Assembly (NCBI GenBank): GCA_022710725.1
Contig: JAKLGK010000004.1
Location: 186,001-250,000, forward strand
DNA: 64,000 bases
Origin: Verrucomicrobiota bacterium
Lineage (GTDB): Bacteria; Verrucomicrobiota; Kiritimatiellia; CAIQIC01; JAGNIJ01
Reading direction: 5' to 3'
Numbering within the stretch: the first letter of the stretch is position 1; the number at the start of each line of letters is the position of its first letter. The notes beneath the pieces are model-generated. The model was not told the origin of the DNA and ran no database searches. It saw only the letters and a program-made list of their open reading frames with translations. The translations under genes were made by a program, and so were the position numbers. Below are positions 1 to 12,495 of the stretch, one piece after another.

Positions 1-2011
1 CGAAGTAGTTCTGGTCGTTGTCCCCCGAGTCCAGGAACACGGTCGAGGCGATCCAGCGCGCCAGGTATCCGCGGTCCATCAAGCGGTCTACGGCCTCCGG
101 CTTTCCATACCCCGCCCCGCCCCGGGTCACCCCGGCCCAGGCCCGGTCGAACTCGTCCGCCGTCCCGAAGATCACCGGATGGGCCATGCTGCGGCGTTTG
201 ATCATGTCCACGTCAAGGTGGCCGTAGTGATGCTGGATGTACTCCGGCTGCTCGGGGTCCTCGAGCAGGAAGTAGATGCCGTATGGCTCGTGGTTCATGG
301 TGACCAGGCAGTGCTTGGTGCGCGGGGCCAGGAACCCGGCGGCCCGCATGAGCTCCAGGCCCAGCGGGTGGTGCACGGCCACCTTGCCCCGCAGGATGAA
401 CGACCGGGGGCGATCGGGGCCGTCGCCCTCGAACACCGCGCCCGGCCAGCGATCCTGCCCGTACCGCGCCCGGCAGCTGATCCGGAAGGAGCGGACCAGC
501 GTGCGCGTGCGCGCCGTGCGGCCCTGGTTGCGCAGGCCGGTGTCCGCGGCCGTCACCCGGCCGTTCGGCTCGAACAGCGCCGCGTAGCACGGCCGCTCGC
601 TGCTGACGCCCCGGGCCATCACGTTGAGCATGATCCCATGCTGACGGTCCCACAGGTTGGCCGGGTCTGTGGCCAGCCACATCACGGGCATGTCGGGCTT
701 CGGCCCCAGCCAGAACATCCGCGTCGCAACGGAGCTGGAGATCGCGCCCGGCCGGAACGAGCGCGCGCGGACAAGGCACTTCTGCGTGATCGCGAGGCTA
801 TCCGGGAAGACCGGACTCTGGTCCGTGGGATGGGACCCGTCCAGCGTGTAGCGCACGGTGTCGCCGGGTTCGGCCGGTTCCGCGTTCAGGGTCGCGGGAC
901 CGTCCAGGTAACCGGTCGGCCGCGTCAGCTTCGGAGCCCGGACCAGGGGCCGCCCCATGGGGGTTGGATCCGCCAGCTGCCAGTGATGGGAGCCCGCCGG
1001 AACGCGGGCGAAGCTCTTCCCGTCCGGCAGGGCCGGAAACGCGACGTAGTCGAGCGGCACGCCCCGCGCGGAATAGAGCGCGACCATCTCCCCCCCGTTG
1101 CTCAAGCGGAATCCCGCATGGATCGAAGGATCTTCCATCTCGAAGGGCCGGTCGGCGTGCGTGGCGAAGATGCGCGCGAGGGATACCTCGCCCTGCTCCA
1201 GGGAGATCGAAATGGTGTGCTCCCGGTAGTCGAAAGGCCAGTACCCGTCCTCGGCGCGGGGATGGCGGATGCGGACGATCTGGTAGTCCCGCCCGGGCTC
1301 GACGGACACGGGAAACCGTTCTCCTCCATCCACCGCGCAACGCAACGCGGCGGGGATCTCCCCGTCGTTTCGGATCCGCAGCCAGAGGCAGTACGGGCCG
1401 GGCTCCGTGACGTCGAAATCGGCGCGGAGCCGCCTCGCCAGGAAATCCTGCTCCGCCGACGACACGCTGTTGGACCCGTACCAAGTGTAGCCGGTCTTGG
1501 TCCTGAAGTCGTCGCGGGCGCTGATCCAGGCCCCGTTTTCCTTCACGATCGCCTCCACCGACGAGTGCATCCGCGACTCGCCGTCCGCCCAGAGCAGCAG
1601 GTAGCCGCCCGGCGCGATCTCGATGTCCGGGAGCGGCCATTTCCGCTTTCGGCCGAGCGTATCGGTCAGGGTGCAGCCCGCGAGCGGGACGGGGCGATCC
1701 GAGCGGTTGTAGAGTTCGACCCAGTCGTCCGGGTTCCCGGCATCGTCCAGCGGGCCCGCGGCGGCCGCGAGGCCGACCTCGTTGATGATCACCGGCGAGA
1801 TGACGGGCAGCAGGTTGGCCTTCAGCACGTCGCCCAGCGTGAAGGGCCGCCGGGGAAGGGCCTGGAACCGGTTCTTCCCGGGCCGGGATCGGAAGCCCGG
1901 CTCAGGGAGGCGGTCCGCGAGGAAGCACAGGCCGGCGAGCGCCGCGAAGGCCATCAGCAGCCCGAGCGCCCGCCGCGCCACCCGGCCCGTCTCTCGGCGC
2001 GCTGCGCTCAC
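1..2011 (-). CDS. CotH-kinase / lamin-tail-domain surface protein (3' end cut by window edge)
   Basis: I translated this minus-strand frame by hand; it stays open from a GTG at 2011 to base 1, so only the N-terminal 670 residues are present. An N-terminal hydrophobic stretch (about residues 15-30) looks like a signal or anchor. Residues about 70-160 match a lamin-tail domain (VIINEVGLAAA then DDWVELYNRSDRPVPLAGC), and a second similar segment lies near 310-360. Residues about 385-440 resemble the chitobiase C-terminal fold (YTLDGSHPTDQSPVF). From about 460 a CotH-type kinase domain begins (GLRNQGRTARTRTLVRSFRI; MNHEPYGIYFLLEDPE). CotH proteins are atypical secreted protein kinases. It follows the DUF4956 gene by 16 bases and is probably cotranscribed with it and the VTC gene. 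The start is uncertain because no strong ribosome site is visible. Confidence 0.8.
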   Translation of the reverse strand, partial: MSAARRETGRVARRALGLLMAFAALAGLCFLADRLPEPGFRSRPGKNRFQALPRRPFTLGDVLKANLLPVISPVIINEVGLAAAAGPLDDAGNPDDWVELYNRSDRPVPLAGCTLTDTLGRKRKWPLPDIEIAPGGYLLLWADGESRMHSSVEAIVKENGAWISARDDFRTKTGYTWYGSNSVSSAEQDFLARRLRADFDVTEPGPYCLWLRIRNDGEIPAALRCAVDGGERFPVSVEPGRDYQIVRIRHPRAEDGYWPFDYREHTISISLEQGEVSLARIFATHADRPFEMEDPSIHAGFRLSNGGEMVALYSARGVPLDYVAFPALPDGKSFARVPAGSHHWQLADPTPMGRPLVRAPKLTRPTGYLDGPATLNAEPAEPGDTVRYTLDGSHPTDQSPVFPDSLAITQKCLVRARSFRPGAISSSVATRMFWLGPKPDMPVMWLATDPANLWDRQHGIMLNVMARGVSSERPCYAALFEPNGRVTAADTGLRNQGRTARTRTLVRSFRISCRARYGQDRWPGAVFEGDGPDRPRSFILRGKVAVHHPLGLELMRAAGFLAPRTKHCLVTMNHEPYGIYFLLEDPEQPEYIQHHYGHLDVDMIKRRSMAHPVIFGTADEFDRAWAGVTRGGAGYGKPEAVDRLMDRGYLARWIASTVFLDSGDNDQNYF

Positions 2012-2027
2012 CCGCCGCCCCGTCCCT

Positions 2028-2705
2028 TCAGGAGAAGAAGACGTTGAGCTTGGTGTACGGAACCTCTTCCCGGAGTTCCCGCTGCAACTGGTCCCACGAG
2101 TCCGAGGCTGTCCCGTCGAATACGTACTGAAGGCTGGTCGTGTTCTCCGCCGTGGAAACGCTCTCCAGCCGCAACCGCTTGCAGAAGCCGGCCAGGCGCC
2201 GGTCCAGGGCCTCGCGGCGCCCCTCGTAGACCTCGCTGGGCATGTTGATCAGCACCACGCCCTTGCGGCGGTTGGTCCACCGCCACTTCAGGTGCCCGAG
2301 CCGCCGCAGCGCGAGGGCTATGAACACCGCGCCGAACAGGAGGATGGCGAACAGGAAGTTGAACGTCGCCACGGCGATCGACGCGGTGATCAGCAGCATG
2401 AGGAAGCCGATCTCCTCCGGCTCCTTGATCGGCGTGCGGAAGCGCACGATCGAGAGCGCGCCGAGCAGGCCGAGCGAGAGCGGCAGGGAGAGCTGGATGC
2501 AGATGAACAGCAGCGTGATCGAGGGGCCGATCAGCAGGAACGAGCGGTGCACCTGCGAGCCGGTGGCGCGGTTTTCATAGAACAGCAGGTACATGAACTC
2601 GGCGGCCAGCGCGAAAACGAACGAGGCCGCGAGGCAGATCACAAAGCTCTTGAGCCCCAGGGTCACGCTGCCCGCGCCGGCCATCTGCTGAAGATACTCA
2701 TTCAT
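2028..2705 (-). CDS. DUF4956 family membrane protein
   Basis: A 225-residue protein. Hydrophobic segments lie at about residues 20-45, 57-85 and 100-135, and the family signature GALSIVRFRTPIKEPEEIGF sits between the second and third. A soluble C-terminal tail of about 85 residues follows. DUF4956 proteins commonly sit beside VTC polyphosphate-polymerase-like proteins and CotH kinases, exactly as here. The gene starts 12 bases after the VTC gene ends and stops 16 bases before the CotH gene, consistent with one transcript. A biochemical role is not established; a membrane partner for the VTC/CotH pair is an inference. Confidence 0.85.
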   Translation of the reverse strand: MNEYLQQMAGAGSVTLGLKSFVICLAASFVFALAAEFMYLLFYENRATGSQVHRSFLLIGPSITLLFICIQLSLPLSLGLLGALSIVRFRTPIKEPEEIGFLMLLITASIAVATFNFLFAILLFGAVFIALALRRLGHLKWRWTNRRKGVVLINMPSEVYEGRREALDRRLAGFCKRLRLESVSTAENTTSLQYVFDGTASDSWDQLQRELREEVPYTKLNVFFS

Positions 2706-2717
2706 TCCGTCGCCTCC

Positions 2718-3428
2718 TCATCCCAGGAGTTTCCTGACACACTCGCCGTACTTTGAAAAGGACTGTTTTCTCGCGCCGGTCAGCTCCTGCAGCGTGTAGA
2801 GGGCCGGCGGCAGTCCGCCGGCCTGCGGCCCCTTGACCTCCAGCACCGCCGCATCCAGCCGGCAGGCGCGGCGCCGGAACGGCCCGCCGGCCTCGGCGAC
2901 GGCTTCGATCCGCTGGTCCAGCGCCAGCCTCGAACCCGACCCCATTTCGATGTAGCGGCGCCGGCGGTAGCTGATCACGGCCACGGGCGCCAGGGGGCCC
3001 GGGGCGGGCAGCGGAAGGAAGGCCGGCAGGCACAGGGACTTCGCCGCCGCAAACGGATCGCGATCGAGCGCCGCCACGTCGAGGTCGAGCGCTGCGCGGG
3101 TCTTCCGGCTGACGCTTCCCTCCTTGCACTTGAGCTCGAGGAACGCCTGGTCCGAGAACTGCGTCCCGGCCTCGTCCGTATACCAGCGCAGCCGGACCTT
3201 CCACTTCAGGAAATCGCTGGCCATCTTGCGTTCCCAGGCCTCCAGGCCGCGCGTATCGAAGTACAGGCTGCGGATCACGTTGTGCTCGAAGCGCGGGTCG
3301 GGCGCCGCGTGGTGATCGAGCCAGGCCCGCGCCGCGTCCGCGTAGGAGGCGGCCATCACGTACTTGAGCTCGCGCCGAGCCGGGCCGGGGCCCGGCGCTT
3401 CGGTGAAGGCCGGAAACGACATGCTCAT
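2718..3428 (-). CDS. VTC-domain protein (polyphosphate-polymerase family)
   Basis: A 236-residue protein covering a complete VTC-type tunnel domain. It starts with RRELKYVM (basic residues that bind phosphate in the family), followed by RFEHNVIRSLYFDT, WKVRLRWYTDE, FLELKCKEG and SVSRKTR, and ends with the conserved LDAAVLEVKG and FSKYGECVRKL. Eukaryotic VTC4 makes polyphosphate from ATP; bacterial members with DUF4956 and CotH neighbours are less characterised. I chose the ATG at 3428 because translation upstream of it is low-complexity and runs into the end of rpsA; ATG 3422 is an alternative. It is probably cotranscribed with rpsA upstream and DUF4956 downstream. Confidence 0.82.
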   Translation of the reverse strand: MSMSFPAFTEAPGPGPARRELKYVMAASYADAARAWLDHHAAPDPRFEHNVIRSLYFDTRGLEAWERKMASDFLKWKVRLRWYTDEAGTQFSDQAFLELKCKEGSVSRKTRAALDLDVAALDRDPFAAAKSLCLPAFLPLPAPGPLAPVAVISYRRRRYIEMGSGSRLALDQRIEAVAEAGGPFRRRACRLDAAVLEVKGPQAGGLPPALYTLQELTGARKQSFSKYGECVRKLLG

Positions 3429-3475
3429 CAAACGGGCCGGGCCATGGGATCGCCATGGCCCGGCAGGTTGCGGAA

Positions 3476-5260
3476 TCAGGAGCCGGCTTCGGGCGGCTGT
3501 TCCTTCTTCTCGCCCGGATGCCATTCCTCGGGCGACTGGCCCGCCACGCCCAGCGCGGCGTCGAACGCCCCGGCCAGGTCCACGAGATCCTCGCCCGGAC
3601 GCAGGCCTTCCAGCATCGAATCGTCCACCTTGAACTCGTCATCGGCGAGCTGGGCGGCCTTGATCGAGAGGCCGATCCGGCGCTCGACCGGGTCCACCTT
3701 GATCACGCGCGCCTCGACCTCCTGGCCGGGCTGGAGCACGTCGCGCACCTTCTGGATGTGCTGGTCGCTGACCTGGCTGATGTGCACCAGGCCCTCGACG
3801 TTCTCCTCGATCTCCACGAAGGCGCCGAAGGACGCGAGCTTGGTGACCTTGCCCTTGACCTTCTGGCCGACCTGGTAGCGCGAGGAGATGCCGGTCCACG
3901 GATCCTCCTGCGCCTGCTTGAGGCCCAGGCTGATGCGCTGGTTGACCGCGTCCACCTCGAGCACGACGGCCTCGACCTCGTCGCCCTTCTTGAGGACTTC
4001 CGAGGGGTGGTTGATCTTGCGGGTCCAGGACATGTCGGACACGTGGATCATGCCGTCCACGCCCTCCTCCAGTTGGACGAACGCGCCGTAGTTGGTGAAG
4101 TTGCGGACCGTGCCCTTGACGCGGGCGCCGATGGCATAGTGCTGCGCCACCAGATCCCACGGGTTGGCCTCGGTCTGCCGGATGCCGAGCGAGATCTTCT
4201 GCTCGTCCTTGTTGATGTTCAGGACGACGGCCTCGACCATGTCGTCGACGTTCAGCACGTCGGACGCGCGCACGACGCGCTTGGTCCAGGACATCTCGGA
4301 GACGTGCACCAGGCCCTCGACGCCCTCCTCGACCTGGACGAACGCGCCGTACGGGACCAGCTTGACCACCTTGCCGCGGATGCGGGTGCCAATCGGGTAC
4401 TTGGCCTCGATGTCGTCCCACGGGTTGGGCAGGCGCTGCTTCAGGCCGAGCGAGATGCGCTCCTTCTCCAGGTTGACGTCGAGCACGGTCACTTCCAGCT
4501 CCTGGCCGACGGCCACCATCTCCGACGGGTGGTTCAGGCGGCCCCAGCTCATGTCGGTGATATGCAGCAGGCCGTCCATGCCGTTGAGATCGATGAACGC
4601 GCCGAAGTCGGTGATGTTCTTGACCACGCCCTTGCGCACCTGGCCGGGCTGGATCTCGGTGAGCAGCTTCTTCTTCTGCTCGCGGCGGCGCTCTTCCAGG
4701 AGCTCGCGGCGGGACAGCACGACGTTGCGGCGCTCCTTGTTGATCTTGAGAATCTTGAATTCCAGCTTCTTGCCGAGCAGCTCGTCCGGGTTGCGGACGG
4801 GCAGGACATCCACCTGGGAACCGGGCAGGAACGCATCCACGCCGATATCCACGATCAGGCCGCCCTTGACGCGGCCCTTGACGGTGCCTTCCAGGATGGA
4901 GCCTTCCTCGCAGGTATCCACGACGCGGTTCCAGCTCTTCTGCTGCTCCGCGCGCTTGCGGCTCAACACGACCATGCCGTCGTCGTCCTCGAGTTTTTCG
5001 AGGAGCACTTCGACCTGGTCTCCCGCCTTCACGTCCTCGGCCGTGCCGAATTCGTGAAGGGGGATGCATCCCTCGGACTTGTAGCCGATGTCCACCAGGA
5101 CTTCCATCGGGCGGACTTCGAGCACCTTGCCGTTGACGATCGAACCCTCGTTGAACTCCTTGAGGGTATCCTCGTACATCTTGGACGCGGCCGCCTGCTC
5201 ATCGCCCTCCAGTTTCTGGAGGTCCACGTCCGACTTCTGCTTCGCTTTGTTTTTTTCCAT
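3476..5260 (-). CDS. rpsA: 30S ribosomal protein S1
   Basis: A 594-residue protein with six consecutive S1 (OB-fold) domains at about residues 30-100, 115-185, 200-270, 285-360, 370-445 and 460-530. The repeats show the usual GAFV-(E/D)-hinge and GLVH(I/V)S-(D/E)M-SW motifs, for example ITDFGAFIDLNGMDGLLHIT. S1 unwinds mRNA and recruits it to the 30S subunit. Six domains is the normal bS1 architecture. The N-terminal extension from 5335 is rejected because MEKNKAKQK at 5260 is a better start. The acidic C-terminal tail ends in a glutamate/proline-rich stretch. The VTC/DUF4956/CotH genes follow on the same strand with a 47-base gap. Confidence 0.95.
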   Translation of the reverse strand: MEKNKAKQKSDVDLQKLEGDEQAAASKMYEDTLKEFNEGSIVNGKVLEVRPMEVLVDIGYKSEGCIPLHEFGTAEDVKAGDQVEVLLEKLEDDDGMVVLSRKRAEQQKSWNRVVDTCEEGSILEGTVKGRVKGGLIVDIGVDAFLPGSQVDVLPVRNPDELLGKKLEFKILKINKERRNVVLSRRELLEERRREQKKKLLTEIQPGQVRKGVVKNITDFGAFIDLNGMDGLLHITDMSWGRLNHPSEMVAVGQELEVTVLDVNLEKERISLGLKQRLPNPWDDIEAKYPIGTRIRGKVVKLVPYGAFVQVEEGVEGLVHVSEMSWTKRVVRASDVLNVDDMVEAVVLNINKDEQKISLGIRQTEANPWDLVAQHYAIGARVKGTVRNFTNYGAFVQLEEGVDGMIHVSDMSWTRKINHPSEVLKKGDEVEAVVLEVDAVNQRISLGLKQAQEDPWTGISSRYQVGQKVKGKVTKLASFGAFVEIEENVEGLVHISQVSDQHIQKVRDVLQPGQEVEARVIKVDPVERRIGLSIKAAQLADDEFKVDDSMLEGLRPGEDLVDLAGAFDAALGVAGQSPEEWHPGEKKEQPPEAGS

Positions 5261-5369
5261 GACGCTAACGGTTAGGGTTCCGGGCGTTGTCTTTCCTGCC
5301 CCGCGGGACCGCCCCTTCATTCCGCGGGGAAACAAAAAACATGATCCGCGCCATCCGCGGTCAAATGTT

Positions 5370-5406
5370 AAAAAAAGGGGCTGTCCGGCTTACACCGGAC
5401 AGCCCC
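5370..5406 (-). terminator. Rho-independent terminator of the rRNA operon
   Basis: A perfect 12-bp GC-rich stem (GGGGCTGTCCGG paired with CCGGACAGCCCC, 5377-5406) with a 6-base loop. On the minus strand it is followed directly by a run of T residues (5370-5376). It lies 10 bases after the 5S gene end, as expected for the terminator of the rRNA transcript. Confidence 0.92.
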
Positions 5407-5416
5407 GTCAAATAAA

Positions 5417-5531
5417 CCCGGCGACGTGCTACTCTCCCATGGCCGATTACCACAGTACCATCGCCGCTGAGGAGCTTAACGATCGTGTTCGGAATGGGAA
5501 CGGGTGTTTCCTCCTCGCCATGGTCGCCGGG
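5417..5531 (-). rRNA. 5S ribosomal RNA
   Basis: About 115 bases with complementary ends (CCCGGCGAC and GTCGCCGGG) forming helix I. The conserved internal 5S signatures are present on the minus strand: CCGAACACGATCGTTAAGC and a CATGGGAGAGTAGCACGTCG-like 3' half. It sits after the 23S gene and ahead of the terminator. Ends are estimated to within a few bases. Confidence 0.95.
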
Positions 5532-5613
5532 AAAAACTTTTTAAAAAAGGCAATGCACAGAGAGAGGGTGGCGGCCCCCCTGCATGGGAGGGCCACCCGA
5601 AGTACGTAAAATA

Positions 5614-8600
<2,987 letters not shown>

Positions 8601-8786
8601 AAATCTTGGTCTATCCTCCCCCGTCCCGCCGCTCGCGCGCCGGGCCGTCGGAGGACTAATTCTTCGGTGAAGAATTGTACTACCCCTCTCTCTATGCGAT
8701 TGTCAAAGAACCACCCCGCGGTGCGGGGAAATTGTTCATGACCGAATGGGACGGATGGCGTCCGGAATGCCCCGCTGCGCGGGGCA

Positions 8787-8860
8787 TGGGCGTGACTGGA
8801 GTCGAACCAGTGACCTCGTCCTTATCAGGGACGCGCTCTAACCAACTGAGCTACACGCCC
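8787..8860 (-). tRNA. tRNA-Ile (GAT)
   Basis: Read on the minus strand the gene has acceptor arms GGGCGTG / CACGCCC, the D-arm TAGCTCAGTTGGTTAGAGC, the anticodon loop CTGATAAGG with anticodon GAT, and the T-loop GGTTCGACTCC. The discriminator base is A and CCA is not encoded. It lies between tRNA-Ala and 23S inside the rRNA operon. Confidence 0.97.
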
Positions 8861-8872
8861 GAATGAGAAATC

Positions 8873-8935
8873 CGAATTTCGAATATCGAAATCCGAAACG
8901 ACTGTTTCGAGTTTCGAATCTCGTGCATCGAATTT
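8873..8935. repeat. Nine tandem degenerate heptamers (CGAAtnt-like) in the rRNA spacer
   Basis: Between tRNA-Ala and tRNA-Ile the sequence breaks cleanly into nine 7-base units: CGAATTT, CGAATAT, CGAAATC, CGAAACG, ACTGTTT, CGAGTTT, CGAATCT, CGTGCAT, CGAATTT. Seven of the nine begin CGAA, CGAG or CGTG, and the reading phase is kept for 63 bases. The units are rich in TTCGAA palindromes, so the transcript could fold on itself. No function is known to me. Confidence 0.7.
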
Positions 8936-8952
8936 CCTGCGCGTGGCGCAGG

Positions 8953-9028
8953 TGGTGGAGGCAAGGGGGTTCGAACCCCTGACCCCGAGCTTGCAAAGCT
9001 CGTGCTCTTCCAACTGAGCTATGCCCCC
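8953..9028 (-). tRNA. tRNA-Ala (TGC)
   Basis: Read on the minus strand: acceptor GGGGGCA / TGCCTCC (one G-T pair), D-arm TAGCTCAGTTGGAAGAGC, anticodon loop with TGC (TTTGCAAGC), T-arm GGGGTTCGAACCCC, discriminator A and an encoded CCA end. It precedes tRNA-Ile in the direction of transcription, so the spacer order is 16S-Ala-Ile-23S. Confidence 0.97.
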
Positions 9029-9221
9029 TCGAAAAAAGAGGGCCGCGATAACCATCCATCTGACTTACGCGGTCTTCGGACCAGAAGCGGCGCGACGTGT
9101 CTTGGCCTGAGATGAAACTTCCCATGGGTTGCCCCATCGGAAGGCCGTCTCCGTCCGCTTGCGCGGGCGGGACGATTGTCCTCTCCTTGTCCCGTCGGCT
9201 TGCGCCTTCGGGACGCGGATA

Positions 9222-10800
<1,579 letters not shown>

Positions 10801-10912
10801 AAAACGTTGAGCCCATCCTCACCGTTTCCGGCTTCGGACGGTTTAATGATCCCAAATCAACAACCCCGCTTCCGCGAGATTGTGGAATTGATTACAGGCT
10901 TCCGACACATCG

Positions 10913-10936
10913 CGCCACTTCTGATTCGAAGTGGCG
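10913..10936 (-). other. Hairpin in the rRNA leader
   Basis: CGCCACTTC, a 6-base loop and GAAGTGGCG form a perfect 9-bp stem within the untranslated leader between the rRNA promoter and 16S. The leader (10801-11072) carries no gene. About 25 bases downstream in the transcript is CTTTGACAA (near 10960), a motif repeated ahead of 23S near 8700 (TTCTTTGACAATCG). These may belong to the processing stems or boxA-like antitermination sites flanking each rRNA. Confidence 0.5.
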
Positions 10937-11030
10937 TAAGTCATATTCGGTTGTCAAAGATCCAGACGACAAACTACCCCTCTGTCGCCTTCCCATTTCT
11001 CAGCCTCGGGTCAAGGCGACTCAGGGCTCA

Positions 11031-11041
11031 TTAAAGAGCAA
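11031..11041 (-). promoter_or_regulatory. boxA antitermination site of the rRNA leader
   Basis: The minus strand reads TTGCTCTTTAA, a near-exact match to the bacterial rRNA boxA (TGCTCTTTA) that loads the Nus antitermination complex. It lies about 32 bases downstream of the -10 box and upstream of 16S, the expected place. Confidence 0.75.
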
Positions 11042-11072
11042 CTACTAAAAAACAACCCGAAATTCTGGTACA

Positions 11073-11101
11073 AAGATATCGGGACTCTACGGATGTGTCA
11101 A
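11073..11101 (-). promoter_or_regulatory. Sigma-70 type rRNA promoter with upstream A-tract
   Basis: On the minus strand a perfect -35 box TTGACA (11101-11096) is separated by 17 bases from TATCTT (11078-11073). The bases just upstream of the -35 (about 11103-11125) are A-rich on the transcribed strand, resembling an UP element. The promoter faces the 16S gene. No other gene lies in the interval 10801-11152. Confidence 0.8.
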
Positions 11102-11152
11102 TAGGCTTTTTTCAATTTTTTTTTGACCGAAAAAGGCCTGTTTTTCGTCTTT

Positions 11153-12367
11153 TCACCTGCGCTCTGTGGCGCTTCCGCTGTAAGCCGCCTCGACTACAAC
11201 GACCGCGCGCCCGATACCTGCGATCTCGCGAGCCATGCGCAATCGAACCGCCTCGGCGATTTCCGCGTGCCCCGTCTCCGGCAAGTCCACCGACACGACG
11301 ATATCCACCGAAACCTCGAAGCTCTCCCCCCCCCCCACGACCCGCAGGTCATGAAAACCGACCAGGCGTTTGTCGCTCGCGACCAGCTGCTCCATCCATT
11401 CCCGCACCCGGCCATAGGCCGCATGCCCGCGATCCACCGGGTCCACGTGCACGATCGCCTTGCACCCGGTAACCTGCTCCACCGAGTCTTCCACGCGCTC
11501 GGCCAGGTCGTGCGCGTCCAGTGCGCTGCGCGCCGCGTCCACTTCGATGTGAAACGAAACCAGTTTCACGTCGCCGTACTTGTGCAGGATCACGTCGTGC
11601 ACCTCGCGCACGCCCGAGACGCGGGCCGCCGCCTGCTCCACTCCATCGACTTCCTCTTTCGTCGGCGCCTCGCCCACGAGCGGGCCAATGTCGCGAATCA
11701 CGAGGCGGATCCCCGTCCACGCGACCATGCCCGACACGAAGAGGCCAATCCACCCGTCCACGACCGTCCAGCCCCGCCGCGAAAGAATCAGCCCGAGCGT
11801 CACGGTCGCGGACGTGATCGCATCGAACCGCAGGTACCAGTAGCTCGCTTCCATGGAGGACAGGCCCGTCGCCTCGGAAATCTTCCGCGAGAACGTGGCC
11901 AGGCCCTCCTTCAACGGAATGGCCAGCGCCACCACGGCGATCATCCACCAGGGCGCGAGATAAGCCGGGGGATGCAGGATCCGGTTGGCGGAACTGTGCC
12001 CCAGTTCGATGCCCACCACGACCAGGAGCACGGCCATGATGAGCCCGGCGACCATGTCCATCCGCCCGTGGCCGAACGGGTGCTCTCGATCCCGCGGCCG
12101 CCGGAACCAATGAATGCTCCATACCACGATCCCGCTGCCGACGACGTCGAAGAAACTGTCCGCGGAATCCGCCACCAGGGCGATGCTGCCCAGCGCGAGA
12201 CCCAGGATGAGTTTCACGAGAAAGATCAGCGCGTTGACCCCGACGCTGGCCCAACCCTGCAACAGGCCCAGCCGCGCCTTGCGCGCCAGAGCCTCACGGT
12301 CGCCGGCCACCCCCAGGATGATTCGGGCCATGAAACCGCGCCCGCCTATGGACTCTCCCTCCGTCAT
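11153..12367 (-). CDS. Cation diffusion facilitator (CDF) family efflux protein
   Basis: A 404-residue protein with about six membrane segments between residues 35 and 240. Family motifs are present: GSIALVADSADSFFDVVGS (the metal-binding face of TM2) and DREHPFGHGRMDMVAG between TM3 and TM4. The cytoplasmic C-terminal part is longer than usual and appears to hold two ferredoxin-like ACT-type units (VREVHDVILHKYGDVKLVSF and a second at about 330-395). CDF proteins export Zn, Fe, Mn or similar ions in exchange for protons; the TM2 ADSAD pattern differs from the plain HxxxD zinc site, so the metal is unclear. The start could also be ATG 12331. It stands alone, ending 52 bases before the rRNA promoter. 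Confidence 0.88.
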   Translation of the reverse strand: MTEGESIGGRGFMARIILGVAGDREALARKARLGLLQGWASVGVNALIFLVKLILGLALGSIALVADSADSFFDVVGSGIVVWSIHWFRRPRDREHPFGHGRMDMVAGLIMAVLLVVVGIELGHSSANRILHPPAYLAPWWMIAVVALAIPLKEGLATFSRKISEATGLSSMEASYWYLRFDAITSATVTLGLILSRRGWTVVDGWIGLFVSGMVAWTGIRLVIRDIGPLVGEAPTKEEVDGVEQAAARVSGVREVHDVILHKYGDVKLVSFHIEVDAARSALDAHDLAERVEDSVEQVTGCKAIVHVDPVDRGHAAYGRVREWMEQLVASDKRLVGFHDLRVVGGGESFEVSVDIVVSVDLPETGHAEIAEAVRLRMAREIAGIGRAVVVVEAAYSGSATERR

Positions 12368-12495
12368 GGGCCTTCAGTCACGCTAGCGGAAACAAGCCGC
12401 CCGCGCAACGCAAACCCGGCCGCGCGACGCGCATTTAAGCTTGTGTCGCGACACTCCGATGTGTTCATGCTAGCGGCACAAGGAGGGACCCCCGC

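Noticed and set aside
179..2047. Long plus-strand open frame of 622 codons
   Set aside because: It is rich in R, G, A and P with no domain, and lies antisense to the CotH/lamin-tail frame, which has clear motifs.
3455..5275. Long plus-strand open frame opposite rpsA
   Set aside because: It is the shadow of the six S1 repeats; its leucine/aspartate-rich sequence only mirrors their codons.
12441..12470. Possible pyrF promoter around the GTGTCGCGACAC palindrome
   Set aside because: No -10 box at a suitable distance; I could not support it.
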